A DNA stretch of 64,000 bases from NCBI GenBank assembly GCA_017937485.1, contig JAGBDN010000024.1, positions 1 through 64,000 of the forward strand, read 5' to 3'. Source of the stretch: Thermoguttaceae bacterium. GTDB taxonomy: Bacteria; Planctomycetota; Planctomycetia; Pirellulales; Thermoguttaceae. This document shows, piece after piece, positions 26,977-35,990 of the stretch. Below the pieces are notes generated by a model that was given only the letters and a program-made list of their open reading frames with translations, ran no database searches and was not told the origin of the DNA. The position numbers and the translations under genes are program-made. Each line of letters starts with the position of its first letter. Within the stretch, counting starts at the first letter, position 1.

Positions 26977-27240
26977 AATAGACGCGACGTTCGAAATTTC
27001 CCCTTCGGACGCGCCGTCGACGGCGACGCGCTCGACCTCCGCTCGTCTTCGACGGTCGAACGAGCCGACGTTTTCGCTTCTCGCTCAAAGCGTCGTCCCT
27101 ATCCGTTATTTTAATTTGCCACTTAACAAGCTTATTTTAATCGCCACAACGCGCGTCGACGCCGATCTAGCCGCCGTCGTCCCTTAAAACACGGGCCGAC
27201 GACCGCGTTAAGTCGACGAAGGACGTTCGAGGAGAAAAGT

Positions 27241-28170
27241 ATGTTAACGAGAAAAGCTCTCGTCGATCACGCGATCCAGTTCAAAAACCCGGAACGCGTC
27301 CCCGTTTGGGTCGACGGCGACAACATCGGCCTGAGCGATATTTTGACTTACGACCTGTCCCTTCCGGATCCGAACGACCCGACGTTGAGCGAATGGGGCT
27401 TTCGTCGCGTTCGGCGTCCGGACGGCTCTTGGGTCGTTCCCGTTGAACCGACGCTCCCCGAATGGCGCCAAGTCGACGTTTATCAAGCGCCGCCGCAAGA
27501 CGTGAAACGTCGTCTGGCTCGCGTTCCGCAAGCGGCGAAAGTCTGCGGCGACCGCTACCGTCTCGCCAGTTTCGGGTTGAGCGGTTACTCCGTCTACTCC
27601 GCCCTGCGCGGCGCCAAACTTAGCGCGGACGACTTCCTCATCGAAACGACCCGTTTTATGGAGTTAATGGAACTCATTTTCGAATTCGAAACGGATATGT
27701 TCGATTTGTTGGCGCGCAAAGGTTTCCACGGTATCGAATTCTGCGACGATTGGGGGCCGCGCAAAACTTCCCGCATCACGCTATCCCTGTGGCGCTGTCT
27801 TTTGCGAGAACACTACGCGCAACAGTTCAAACGGGCGAAAGAAGTCGGATTGCACGTTTGGTTTAGCGTTTCGGCGGAGTGCGCGGAATTTTACGGCGAC
27901 CTGCGCGAAATCGGCGCCGACGTCGTTCGCGTCGAAACCCAAGCGACCAAAGAATGCGCGTCGCTCGGGCGCCTGCATCGCGGTCGTCTCTGCTTCGCGA
28001 CTCGCGTCGACGAGCTTTACGGCCAAGAAACGTCCGCGCAAACGATTCGCAACGTCCGCGAATGCCTCGGCGTTCTCACCGGCGGCTTCATCGCGACGAT
28101 CGGCGCCAACGTTTCGCACGAAAATATTCGCGGCATTTACGATATTGTCAAAGAATTCAAAAACGCCTAA
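27241..28170 (+). CDS. URO-D/methyltransferase-family protein (not HemE)
   Basis: The protein (309 aa) belongs to the uroporphyrinogen decarboxylase-like fold, which includes corrinoid/CoM methyltransferases such as MtaA and MtbA and many uncharacterised planctomycete and Lentisphaerae paralogues. The start TRKALVDHAIQFKNPERVPVW is typical of the paralogues rather than of HemE, which begins with a different substrate loop. Later landmarks are EFCDDWGPRKTSRI and the barrel strand GADVVRVE. It is shorter than HemE (about 345 aa). GAGGAG precedes the ATG. The substrate is unknown. Confidence 0.72.
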   Translation: MLTRKALVDHAIQFKNPERVPVWVDGDNIGLSDILTYDLSLPDPNDPTLSEWGFRRVRRPDGSWVVPVEPTLPEWRQVDVYQAPPQDVKRRLARVPQAAKVCGDRYRLASFGLSGYSVYSALRGAKLSADDFLIETTRFMELMELIFEFETDMFDLLARKGFHGIEFCDDWGPRKTSRITLSLWRCLLREHYAQQFKRAKEVGLHVWFSVSAECAEFYGDLREIGADVVRVETQATKECASLGRLHRGRLCFATRVDELYGQETSAQTIRNVRECLGVLTGGFIATIGANVSHENIRGIYDIVKEFKNA

Positions 28171-28323
28171 TTTGCCGACTTTCCGTTTTTTCATCGACGC
28201 GCTTCTCGAACGACGCTCGTTCCGAAGACGCGTCGCGTCGTTTCTTGCGTCGGCGTTTTCGCGTCGTTCGACGGTCCAAGGAGCAAATTTGGCAAAAATT
28301 GAGAGGCGGCGGCGTTTTACTCC

Positions 28324-28351
28324 TTGACGTTAAAAAATTTTCTGGTATGAT
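28324..28351 (+). promoter_or_regulatory. rpsL promoter
   Basis: TTGACG (28324-28329), 16-bp spacer, TATGAT (28346-28351). It has the same -35 and spacing as the tRNA-Thr promoter. The leader to rpsL is about 137 bases. Confidence 0.8.
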
Positions 28352-28494
28352 ACAGCTTCCAAGCGGACTTTTATCGGCGTAATTTCGCGCCCCCGCCCCT
28401 TTTTAAAACGGCGGTCGAAAAAGTCGCGGCGCGAAATCGCTTTGACGATATAAAGCATAGAGAGAGTTTATCAAAAACTAACGAGAGAGTTTCA

Positions 28495-28884
28495 ATGCCG
28501 ACAATCAATCAACTGGTGCGTAAAAACCGCAAACAACAACACAGCAACACGAAGACCCCGGTTCTCGAAGGCTGCTCGCAAAAACGCGGCGTCTGCCTCT
28601 TGGTCCGCACGATGCAACCGAAAAAACCGAACTCCGCTCTTCGTCGCATCACGCGCGTTCGTCTCTCGAACAACAAAGAAGTTACCGTTTACATCCCGGG
28701 CGAAGGCCACAAACTCCAAGAACACTCGATCGTCCTTATTCGCGGCGGCCGCGTTCGCGACCTCCCGGGCGTTCGTTACCAAGTCGTCCGCGGCACCTTG
28801 GACGCGACCGGCGTCGACGGTCGTCGTCAAGCGCGCAGCCGTTACGGCGCGAAAAAGAACGCCGGCCCGACGAAAAAACGCTAA
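28495..28884 (+). CDS. rpsL: 30S ribosomal protein S12
   Basis: A 129 aa decoding-centre protein of the small ribosomal subunit. The loops [12 protein letters not shown] and [17 protein letters not shown] are the two segments that monitor codon-anticodon pairing. In the second loop the residue equivalent to E. coli Lys87 (GRVKDLPG; Lys88 counting Met) is Arg, while the Lys42-equivalent is kept. Length matches the family (123-139 aa). Start by AGAGAG before ATG. rpsG follows after 294 bases. Confidence 0.98.
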   Translation: MPTINQLVRKNRKQQHSNTKTPVLEGCSQKRGVCLLVRTMQPKKPNSALRRITRVRLSNNKEVTVYIPGEGHKLQEHSIVLIRGGRVRDLPGVRYQVVRGTLDATGVDGRRQARSRYGAKKNAGPTKKR

Positions 28885-29178
28885 TTTTTGCGTTTTAAGC
28901 CGAGTTAACGGTTTGTCCAACGTTAGCGACGCTCGTTTTTCGAATCGTCGCGCCCGATCGTTCCTTGTTTTTGCGAGCGATCAAACCATTTAACCAACAA
29001 ATTAACGCGTGAAGTCCTGCGAAACGCAAGTTTCGTAAGCAACGTCGCCAAGACCGTTTCGGTCGTTCGGAGACGGAGTAACGTCGGTTGTTTTTTACCG
29101 GCCCTAAACTCTCTCGTTCTCTCGTCGCGACCCGTTGCGTTCGGACTTCGATTTGAATATTAGAAAGTGTGAAACGCT

Positions 29179-29649
29179 ATGGGTCGTATTACCGCCAGTA
29201 GAAAACAATTGAAAGGCGATCCGGTCTACGGTTCGCTGTTGGCCAGCAAATTCATCAACTGCTTGATGTGGGACGGCAAAAAGACCGCCGCGCAAAAGAT
29301 TTTCTACGACGCGTTGGAAATCCTTCGCGGCAAAGTCGAAGACGTCGAACCGCTCGAAGTCTTCACGACGGCGCTTGAAAACGTTAAGCCGAGCATCGAA
29401 GTTCGTTCGAAGCGCGTCGGCGGCGCGTCCTACCAAGTCCCGATGCCGGTCAAAGCGAACCGCGCTCAATCCCTCTGCATCCGCTGGATTCTGATGGCCG
29501 TTCGCGACAAGAAGGGTCAACCGACCGCGCAAAAGCTCGCTTCGGAACTCTTCGACGCTTACAACAAGCAAGGCGTCGCCTACACGAAGCGCGAAAACGT
29601 CCACCGTATGGCGGAAGCGAACAAAGCGTTCGCTCACTTCGCGAACTGA
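29179..29649 (+). CDS. rpsG: 30S ribosomal protein S7
   Basis: A 156 aa primary 16S-rRNA-binding protein that nucleates the head of the small subunit. It is collinear with bacterial S7 from [23 protein letters not shown] to [12 protein letters not shown]. In E. coli the next genes are fusA and tufA; here a strong terminator follows and the next gene is on the other strand. The 294-base gap after rpsL contains no gene. Confidence 0.98.
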   Translation: MGRITASRKQLKGDPVYGSLLASKFINCLMWDGKKTAAQKIFYDALEILRGKVEDVEPLEVFTTALENVKPSIEVRSKRVGGASYQVPMPVKANRAQSLCIRWILMAVRDKKGQPTAQKLASELFDAYNKQGVAYTKRENVHRMAEANKAFAHFAN

Positions 29650-29716
29650 TCGCCGAATTAACGCGCCGCGTTTTTTCGAGTTTTTTGAAACGTCGGCGCG
29701 TTTTTCCAACGCGATA

Positions 29717-29756
29717 AAAAAAGCGTTTTTCGATTTCGGTCGAAAAACGCTTTTTT
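29717..29756 (+). terminator. strong terminator ending the rpsL-rpsG unit
   Basis: Perfect 16-bp stem AAAAAAGCGTTTTTCG/CGAAAAACGCTTTTTT (29717-29732 and 29741-29756) with an 8-base loop. It works in both directions. Confidence 0.93.
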
Positions 29757-29816
29757 ATTTCTTGCCGCCGCGACGTTCGCGTCGACGTTTCCTCGGATTT
29801 TACGTTCGCTATTTTA

Positions 29817-30023
29817 CGGCGCGGAGTCCCGACGTTTCCCGGAAGATTGAACTCGACCGTTCTACGGCGCGGAGTCCCGACGTTTCCCGGAAGATTGAAC
29901 TCGACCGTTCTACGGCGCGGAGTCCCGACGTTTCCCGGAATATTACGCTCGACCGTTCTACGGCGCGGAACCCCGACGTTCCCAGAATTTTGCGTTCGCC
30001 GCTATTCTTGCGGCGCGGAGTCC
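29817..30023. repeat. 48-bp tandem repeat reaching into the 3' end of the kinase gene
   Basis: Four units at 29817, 29865, 29913 and 29961, beginning CGGCGCGGAGTCCCGACG. The first two are identical and the last two diverge. A fifth, partial unit (30009-30023) is the kinase gene's own 3' end. On the minus strand each unit reads GGGACTCCGCGCCGTAG, that is Asp-Ser-Ala-Pro-stop in the kinase frame. The kinase itself has an extra CAAGAA (Gln-Glu) before its TAG. A degenerate half unit precedes the array near 29790. Confidence 0.88.
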
Positions 30024-32188
30024 CCGCCGTCGACGCTCCAATCGATCGTCTTCGCTTCTTTTAACGCTTCGCTCGCCCAAGCGCGTTCGCCGTAAAGTTC
30101 GAGCAACGCGGCTCTTATCTTTTCGGCCTCGACGCGATTCGTCGTCGCCAACTCGACGGCGGCGTTCCAACGTTCGGCGATCAACGCCAAATCTTCGGCG
30201 CGCGCTTTTTCGCGTTCTTCGCGAAGACTTTCAAGCTTTCGAGTCGCGACGGCGACAAACGCTTGCCTTAACGCCGCCTCGTTTTTTTCGTCTTTTTCGA
30301 CTTTCTCCTCTTCTTCCCGCGCTTTCTCTTCTTGCGGCGCCGAGTCAAAAAGTTCGACAAAAGCGGTTAATTTCGCGACGCCTTCGTCCGGATTCTCCTC
30401 CGCGACGCGAAGCGCGTCGAGATAAACGCGTTCGATCGGACTCGACGGCGCGCCGCGACGTTTTCGCTGAAGTCGCCGTTCCAAGCGATGTTCCGTCGAC
30501 TCGATTTCCAGACGTTCCAGCCATTCGTTCGCGACTTCGGAGCGAGGGTCGTTCGGGTACAACTCCGCCATTTGCCGCAAATCTTTCTCCGCTCGCCTCA
30601 GCGCGCCCGAAATTTCGTCGTCCGAAACGTTCAACTCGCTCTCAATCCGTTCAAACAACCGATCGGCGGTCGGCGCTTGAAAAGCGCGCCAAAAGAACGC
30701 AAGCAATCCGCTTAAAACGGCTAACGTCAATAAAATTTGCGCCGCCCATAAAAAGAACCGCTTCTCTTTTTTGGGAGGAAGCGCGTCCAATTCCCCTTCG
30801 TCGACCGGCGTAAAACGCGACCTTTTATATTTATCCAACGACGAAGTTTCGACTTCCTCCCAATCGTCGTCGCTCGTCGAATCGTCTTCAATCCGCGCGG
30901 GCTCTTCTTCCCGACGCGTCGCGTCCAAGCGCTCGGCGTCGACGGCGGTCGGCGCGCGGAAATCGGCTTCGGTCTCGCCGACTCCGGCCCCGAACGCAAC
31001 CGCCGCGACGTCGGTTCGAACGTCCGCGCTCGTCTCGCCGTCCGTTTCCAACGACGCGTCCGCGTTCGCCGCCAACTCAAAATCGCCGCTCTCCGCCGCG
31101 TCGCAACAAAGCGTCGACGTCGAACAGTCCGCGTCGCGCTCTTTCGCGTCGTTGACTTCCGTCGTTCGCTCGAACGGCGACGCGCCGTTTTCATTTTCTT
31201 CCGCTTGTTCGTCGCTCAAAGCGCGGTAAGGGATGTCGGGCGCCGAACCGCTAAACGCTTCAAACGTCTCGTCTTGCGCGTTTTCGTCGTTTTCGCGCTC
31301 CTCCGTTTCGCCGACCGTCGACCGGCCGTCGGCGCAAAAACGACAATTTAAGAAAGGATTGCCGTTTTCAATTCCGGAAGCGGTTTTTAAGATTCCTTCG
31401 AGTCGTCGCCCGACTAAGCGCGCGTCGCCGGGCCGCTTTTCCGGCGAAATTTGCAACAACTCTCTCAAAAACGCGTCCAAAACGTTCGGCGCTTCCGGAC
31501 GCGCTCGGCGAATCGAATCCGGCGTTTCTTCGTTGTAACGCCGCAACAACTCCGGCAACGAGCGAGCGCGATACGGCGGTTCGCCCGTCAAGAGCGCGTA
31601 AAGAAGCGCCCCAAGCGCGTAAAGATCGGCGCGCGGCGTCAACGGCCCCGCTTTCGCCTGCTCCGGCGCCATATATTCGATCGTTCCGACGACCTGATTC
31701 GCCCCGGTCAAGCGCGAACTGCCAAAATATTGCGCGATTCCGTAATCGGTGATCTTCACGACGCCGTCGTCGAGCAAAAGAATATTCGCCGGTTTCACGT
31801 CTCGGTGAACGACGCCGCGATCGTGCGCGTGTTTCAAAGCGCGGCATACCGAAACGCCGATATAAACGGCCTCTTCCCAACTGAAACGCCGCCCGCGCTT
31901 CAAAAGCGTCGCCAAACTCGGCGCGTCGACGTACTCCATCGCGTAATAAAGAACGCCGTCTTCCTGCCCGAAACCGTAAAGTTTAACAATATTTTCGTGC
32001 CGCAAGAGTTTCAACGTCGAGATTTCCGCTTCGAAGCGTTCGCGATCCGACTCGAGCGGCGTCAACAACGTTTTAACGGCGACGGTCTGCCCGGTTTCCT
32101 CGTGTCGAGCGCGATAGACGGCGCCCATTCCGCCGCGTCCTAACAAACGTTCTAAAATAAAAGGCCCGAAACGTTCTTGACGGTTCAC
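30002..32188 (-). CDS. transmembrane Ser/Thr protein kinase (PknB/Hanks type)
   Basis: A 728 aa membrane kinase. The catalytic domain spans about residues 7-265: Gly loop GRGGMGAVY, VAIK-type Lys in VAVKTLL, HRDVKPANIL catalytic loop, and DYG in place of the usual DFG metal-binding motif. An acidic, low-complexity linker runs to about 470. One membrane segment (about 473-498, FLWAAQILLTLAVLSGLLAFFW) follows. The last 230 residues are a charged helical region, probably outside the cytoplasm, without PASTA or other known sensor repeats. The start is GTG with GGGAGGA upstream. The signal it senses is unknown. The kinase residues needed for activity are intact. Confidence 0.9.
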   Translation of the reverse strand: MNRQERFGPFILERLLGRGGMGAVYRARHEETGQTVAVKTLLTPLESDRERFEAEISTLKLLRHENIVKLYGFGQEDGVLYYAMEYVDAPSLATLLKRGRRFSWEEAVYIGVSVCRALKHAHDRGVVHRDVKPANILLLDDGVVKITDYGIAQYFGSSRLTGANQVVGTIEYMAPEQAKAGPLTPRADLYALGALLYALLTGEPPYRARSLPELLRRYNEETPDSIRRARPEAPNVLDAFLRELLQISPEKRPGDARLVGRRLEGILKTASGIENGNPFLNCRFCADGRSTVGETEERENDENAQDETFEAFSGSAPDIPYRALSDEQAEENENGASPFERTTEVNDAKERDADCSTSTLCCDAAESGDFELAANADASLETDGETSADVRTDVAAVAFGAGVGETEADFRAPTAVDAERLDATRREEEPARIEDDSTSDDDWEEVETSSLDKYKRSRFTPVDEGELDALPPKKEKRFFLWAAQILLTLAVLSGLLAFFWRAFQAPTADRLFERIESELNVSDDEISGALRRAEKDLRQMAELYPNDPRSEVANEWLERLEIESTEHRLERRLQRKRRGAPSSPIERVYLDALRVAEENPDEGVAKLTAFVELFDSAPQEEKAREEEEKVEKDEKNEAALRQAFVAVATRKLESLREEREKARAEDLALIAERWNAAVELATTNRVEAEKIRAALLELYGERAWASEALKEAKTIDWSVDGGDSAPQE

Positions 32189-32383
32189 TGCTTCCTCCCG
32201 TTTGCGGCGGCGCGCCCGTCCCGGCGAACGCTCAAACGCGCGACAAGAATTTTAAATTTTGCGCTCGATAAGGCGAACTCAAAATCGGCGAGATAAAAAG
32301 ACGATAAAGAAAAGTTAAGAATTCGGCGCGCCGACCGTCGACGACGCGAAAACAAACGCTCCGCGTCGTCGCCAAGTCGACCG

Positions 32384-32899
32384 TTATTTTTTCGGCGGCG
32401 CGAATTTCACTTTGTCGACCATTTTAACAATTTGTCCGTCGGAATTCAAGTACCCCGCGACGGCGGTGATCGCTTGAACGGCGTAACGGTAACGAAGGCC
32501 GGGATCGCAATCGAGTTCGACCTCCAAATCGTCGCGAAACTCCGGCGTTCCGGCGCCCGAATACGCGGCCTGAAACGCGACGTCGTTTTGATTGATATAA
32601 CGATAAACGGCGGAGCGCAACGCGTTCATATCGCCGAGCGCCGCGTCGCCGAACCGAATCCCGGAGAGTTCGCCGCGCGAATCGGCCGTCAAACGAACGA
32701 CGACCGGCGTCAGCTCGTCGAGGGTCGGCGCTTGATTCGATTGCGCCTCGACCGGCATTCGAATCGCGAAATCTCCCTCGACTTCCGGCGTTTTATAAGT
32801 AATAACGAAAAACGCCAGCAACAAGAAAACAACGTCGATCATCGACGTCATTTGCAATTCGACTTTTTCCGTTTTCGGCTTTCTTCGGCGCGCGCTCAT
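32384..32899 (-). CDS. ExbD/TolR-family biopolymer transport protein
   Basis: A 171 aa inner-membrane protein. One membrane helix holds the conserved Asp (MTSMIDVVFLLLAFFVITY, about residues 17-35) that carries protons in ExbBD/TolQR/MotAB-type motors. The remainder is periplasmic. The ATG at 32899 is chosen because GGAGG precedes it; a longer frame to 32983 has no site. The expected ExbB/TolQ partner is not adjacent. The kinase gene follows on the same strand after 195 bases. Confidence 0.88.
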   Translation of the reverse strand: MSARRRKPKTEKVELQMTSMIDVVFLLLAFFVITYKTPEVEGDFAIRMPVEAQSNQAPTLDELTPVVVRLTADSRGELSGIRFGDAALGDMNALRSAVYRYINQNDVAFQAAYSGAGTPEFRDDLEVELDCDPGLRYRYAVQAITAVAGYLNSDGQIVKMVDKVKFAPPKK

Positions 32900-33103
32900 C
32901 GTTCGCCTCCGTCCTTTCGACTCTTTACGTTCTCCGTTCGCCGCCGTTCGCCGCGTCGGCGCGACCAACGTTCGAGCGAGCAAAAGCGCCCGTTCCGCCG
33001 GAGCGCCCGCCGTCTATTTTATTCGAAACGCGCGCTCGTTTCAAGGCGATTTTAACGTCGTTCGCGCAAAAAGAACGAAAAAACGTCCGCCGAGAACCTT
33101 TCG

Positions 33104-35173
33104 TCAACGATTCGGCGCCAACATCGAGGCGACCGACGGAGCCGCGACGAAATCGACCGCCGGAACAAAAGCCGACGAGGACAAGGGCGAGGCCAACGCT
33201 TTATTTTCTCCGACTTGCGGGGTTTGCGCAAAAGCCGTCGTCCGCGCGATTCGCGCCGTTCCTTCGATTTCTTCCAAGTCGTTTTTCGCGTCGAACGCGT
33301 CGAAGTTTTGCGCAAGCGTCGCTCGTCCGGAGTCCAAACGTCGCCGCGACGCGGCTTCGCCGTTTTTCCCGCCGCGAAACGCCGAATCGCCGAACGCGCC
33401 TTCCAAAAAGCCGCTCAACGGCTTTGAACGCGCCGGATGTTGCAACTTCCGCACCGCTTTCGCTTCGATCTGACGAACGCGCTCGCGAGTAACGGAGAAA
33501 ATGCGCCCGACTTCCTCCAACGTGTACGCGTACCCGTCGGCGAGACCGAAACGGAGCCGAATAATCTCGCGTTCGCGGAACGAAAGCGCCGACAACGCTT
33601 CGTCGAGTCGTTCGCGGAGCGCCGCGCGGTTCATCTCGACCAACGGGTCGTTTTTGCGCGGGTCTTCGAGAAAATCGCCGAAAAAGCTCTCGTCGCTCCC
33701 TTCGACCGGACGATCGAGCGAAAGGGGCGGACGCGAAATTTGAATCGCCGCGCGAATTTCGGAGGGCGACAACCCGGAAAGTTTCGCGATTTCTTGCGGC
33801 GTCGGCGCGACGCGGGTTCGCCGAGTTAATTCGCGCGACGCTTTGCGCACCGCCTTCAACGTTTCGAGCAAATGATTCGGAATCCGAATCGCGCGGCATT
33901 GTTCGGCGATCGCCTTCGAAATCGCCTGCCGAATCCACCAAGTCGCGTAAGTCGAGAATTTAAAACCGCGTTTGTGTTCGAATTTGTCGACGGCGCGCAT
34001 CAAACCGGTGTTTCCCTCTTGAATCAAATCGAGGAAACTCAGCCCGCGGTTGCGGTACCGCTTCGCAATGCTGACGACGAGACGCAAGTTGCCCGCCGAA
34101 AACGTTCGTTTCGCCGTTTCAAACTCGCGACGTTTTTGCGCGACAAACGCCAACTTGCGGTCGAGCGAGGCCAACGTTTCGTTCGCGGCGAGGCGTTGAC
34201 TTCGCAAGAAACGGACGCAACGTCGATATTCGGAGCGCAATTCCTCGTATTCGGCGCCGACTTCGAAAGCGAAACGCCGCGCTCCTCCGGTCGCGCCGCG
34301 CCAAACGGGACAAGCGCCGATTCCGCGCGGTTCCGAATAAGAGACGCGATCGCTCGAAAGCGAAATTTCAAACGGTTCGTCGAGGACGGAAGCGCTCGTT
34401 TTCCCCGAAGCGGCGTCGAGTTGCGCCAAACGTTCGCGCAGTTCTTTCGCTCGTTCGTATCGTTCGCGAATTTTTTCGTTGCGTCGCGTTAGTTTGTCGA
34501 GAAACGGCGCGAACGATTGCGTCCGGAGATCGAGTTCGTTCAAGAGTCGAAACGCTCGACGGCGACGCGCCGCCAACGCTCGCCGACGTTCGGAACGCTC
34601 TTCCGCCGTCAACGCTCCGGATTGAAGCGCCAAGAAATCTTCGCGATTTTTCGCCAAGACGCCGCGCAAGGTTGCGAGAGCCGGGCCGAGAAGCGCGTGA
34701 AAACGCTTTTTCGCGCTCAAATCGGCGACCGAAACGTCGATCGTTCGGTCGAGCCGAGCGCGCCCGCGTTGAATTTTGGTCAACAACTCGACGGCGTCGC
34801 GAACGACCCAATCCATCTTCAAAACGGCGCGCCGAAACGCTCGCCGCGTCGTTTCAATTTCGCGAGCCGCGCGGCGCTCCTCGTCGCGGGTTAACATCGG
34901 AATATCGCCCATCTGCACCAAGTAAATGCGAATGGGGTCGTCGAACGCGTCGGCGATGGAAGACGCGTCGGTTTCGTCGACGTTTTCCGCGCCAAAAACG
35001 TCGTATTCGGCGTCAAAATCGTCGCGTTCGTCAAAAAGTTCGTCCGCCGATGCGCCGCGTTCGTCCGCGTAAGAAAAGTCGTCAAAAAACAACGCGTCGC
35101 TGGAAAAGGCGTCCGAGTCAATGAAAGACGGATCCAAACCTTCTTTATCGAAGTCGTCAAAACCGCGTTTCAT
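33104..35173 (-). CDS. rpoD: primary-type RNA polymerase sigma factor (RpoD/SigA) with extensions
   Basis: A 689 aa sigma-70 protein. Region 1.2 starts at [18 protein letters not shown] (about 78). Region 2 contains [11 protein letters not shown] and [13 protein letters not shown]. Region 3 follows, and region 4 holds [22 protein letters not shown] and [15 protein letters not shown]. Motifs in 2.4 and 4.2 are those of group 1 or 2 factors that read TTGACA/TATAAT promoters, matching the promoters in this window. Two unusual parts are seen: an acidic N-terminus of about 75 residues, and about 110 residues after region 4.2, where primary factors normally end. GGAGCG precedes the ATG. Confidence 0.9.
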   Translation of the reverse strand: MKRGFDDFDKEGLDPSFIDSDAFSSDALFFDDFSYADERGASADELFDERDDFDAEYDVFGAENVDETDASSIADAFDDPIRIYLVQMGDIPMLTRDEERRAAREIETTRRAFRRAVLKMDWVVRDAVELLTKIQRGRARLDRTIDVSVADLSAKKRFHALLGPALATLRGVLAKNREDFLALQSGALTAEERSERRRALAARRRRAFRLLNELDLRTQSFAPFLDKLTRRNEKIRERYERAKELRERLAQLDAASGKTSASVLDEPFEISLSSDRVSYSEPRGIGACPVWRGATGGARRFAFEVGAEYEELRSEYRRCVRFLRSQRLAANETLASLDRKLAFVAQKRREFETAKRTFSAGNLRLVVSIAKRYRNRGLSFLDLIQEGNTGLMRAVDKFEHKRGFKFSTYATWWIRQAISKAIAEQCRAIRIPNHLLETLKAVRKASRELTRRTRVAPTPQEIAKLSGLSPSEIRAAIQISRPPLSLDRPVEGSDESFFGDFLEDPRKNDPLVEMNRAALRERLDEALSALSFREREIIRLRFGLADGYAYTLEEVGRIFSVTRERVRQIEAKAVRKLQHPARSKPLSGFLEGAFGDSAFRGGKNGEAASRRRLDSGRATLAQNFDAFDAKNDLEEIEGTARIARTTAFAQTPQVGENKALASPLSSSAFVPAVDFVAAPSVASMLAPNR

Positions 35174-35990
35174 ATAAAAGTCGCTCCTGTCGTCGGGCGC
35201 CGCGCCGTTTTATATTCGTCGCCGTTGCGACAAGCGTTTGTTCGGCGGAACGAGCGCGGCTAAACGAAAAAGCGGGAGAAAAAAGCTCCCGTCGTTATTA
35301 TGCAAAAAGGCGTTGGCGCGCAAGCGTTGCAAAATCGTCAAAATCAACAAATCTCAACGTCGTTAAGGGAAAATGTCGCGCGGCGCTCCTTTTCTTTCCC
35401 CTAATATCGGCGCTTACGTCGTCCCGCTCGACGACTTTAATCCAATCGTCGCCAAGACTTGAGAATCGCGCGCCGCTCTAACGTCTTTATTCGCGACAAT
35501 CGTTATATTCGGAGTCGCTTTTACCGGACGTCGTTTACCGCGTGAATAGTTAAAAAGGCTAGCTTCTTGTTTATTTTGCGCATTTTAGCCAACTTATCGT
35601 TATTCTAAAACCTTTTTTCATTTACGCAACGAACCAAAAAGAAAAACCCGTCGCAAAATTTGCTTAACGGGTTTACCTAACAGTTTTTTTCGTCAAAAAC
35701 GTTTTTTTCAGAACTCTAATTAGCCCAGATTCTTTTTCCTCAAACGCAATTTCGCCGGTCTCGCAAAAAAAATCAGTCCGTCCCTATTCAAAAATTACGC
35801 CGCGCCCTAGCGCAAATTTCAGTTTTCAGTAAAATAAACGGTATCAGGAATAATTTGCGGACGCGGCGACGGCGGGAATCGCCGCCTTCTTTCGACGACG
35901 CGACAAAATTAAGAGACGCGCCTTGCCGTCGCTTTTCGTCGAAAAATTTCACAACGCCAAGCTAAAACAGGCGCCGACAAGGAGCGTTCA
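35174..35990. other. long divergent intergenic region between rpoD and cmk
   Basis: 817 bases without a supported gene, more AT-rich than the genes. It holds a hairpin CGGGAG/CTCCCG at 35273-35291, followed by a T run on the minus strand, so it would lie early in the rpoD leader and could act as an attenuator. A second hairpin AAACCCGT/ACGGGTTT lies at 35644-35674. I see no tmRNA, RNase P, SRP or 6S core motif. A cmk promoter is not clear. Confidence 0.45.

Noticed and set aside
26948..27187. 79-codon plus-strand frame before the URO-D gene
   Set aside because: Its start overlaps the -35 box of a good promoter and there is no ribosome site.
29817..30023. Possible CRISPR array
   Set aside because: Units abut head to tail with no unique spacers; no cas genes in the window. 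The same applies to the arrays at 41288, 5907 and 63840.
35174..35990. tmRNA, RNase P, SRP RNA or 6S RNA in the longest gap
   Set aside because: None of their conserved core sequences was visible on either strand.
35174..35990. Replication origin
   Set aside because: No cluster of DnaA-box-like TTATCCACA words and no dnaA, dnaN or gyrB gene nearby.
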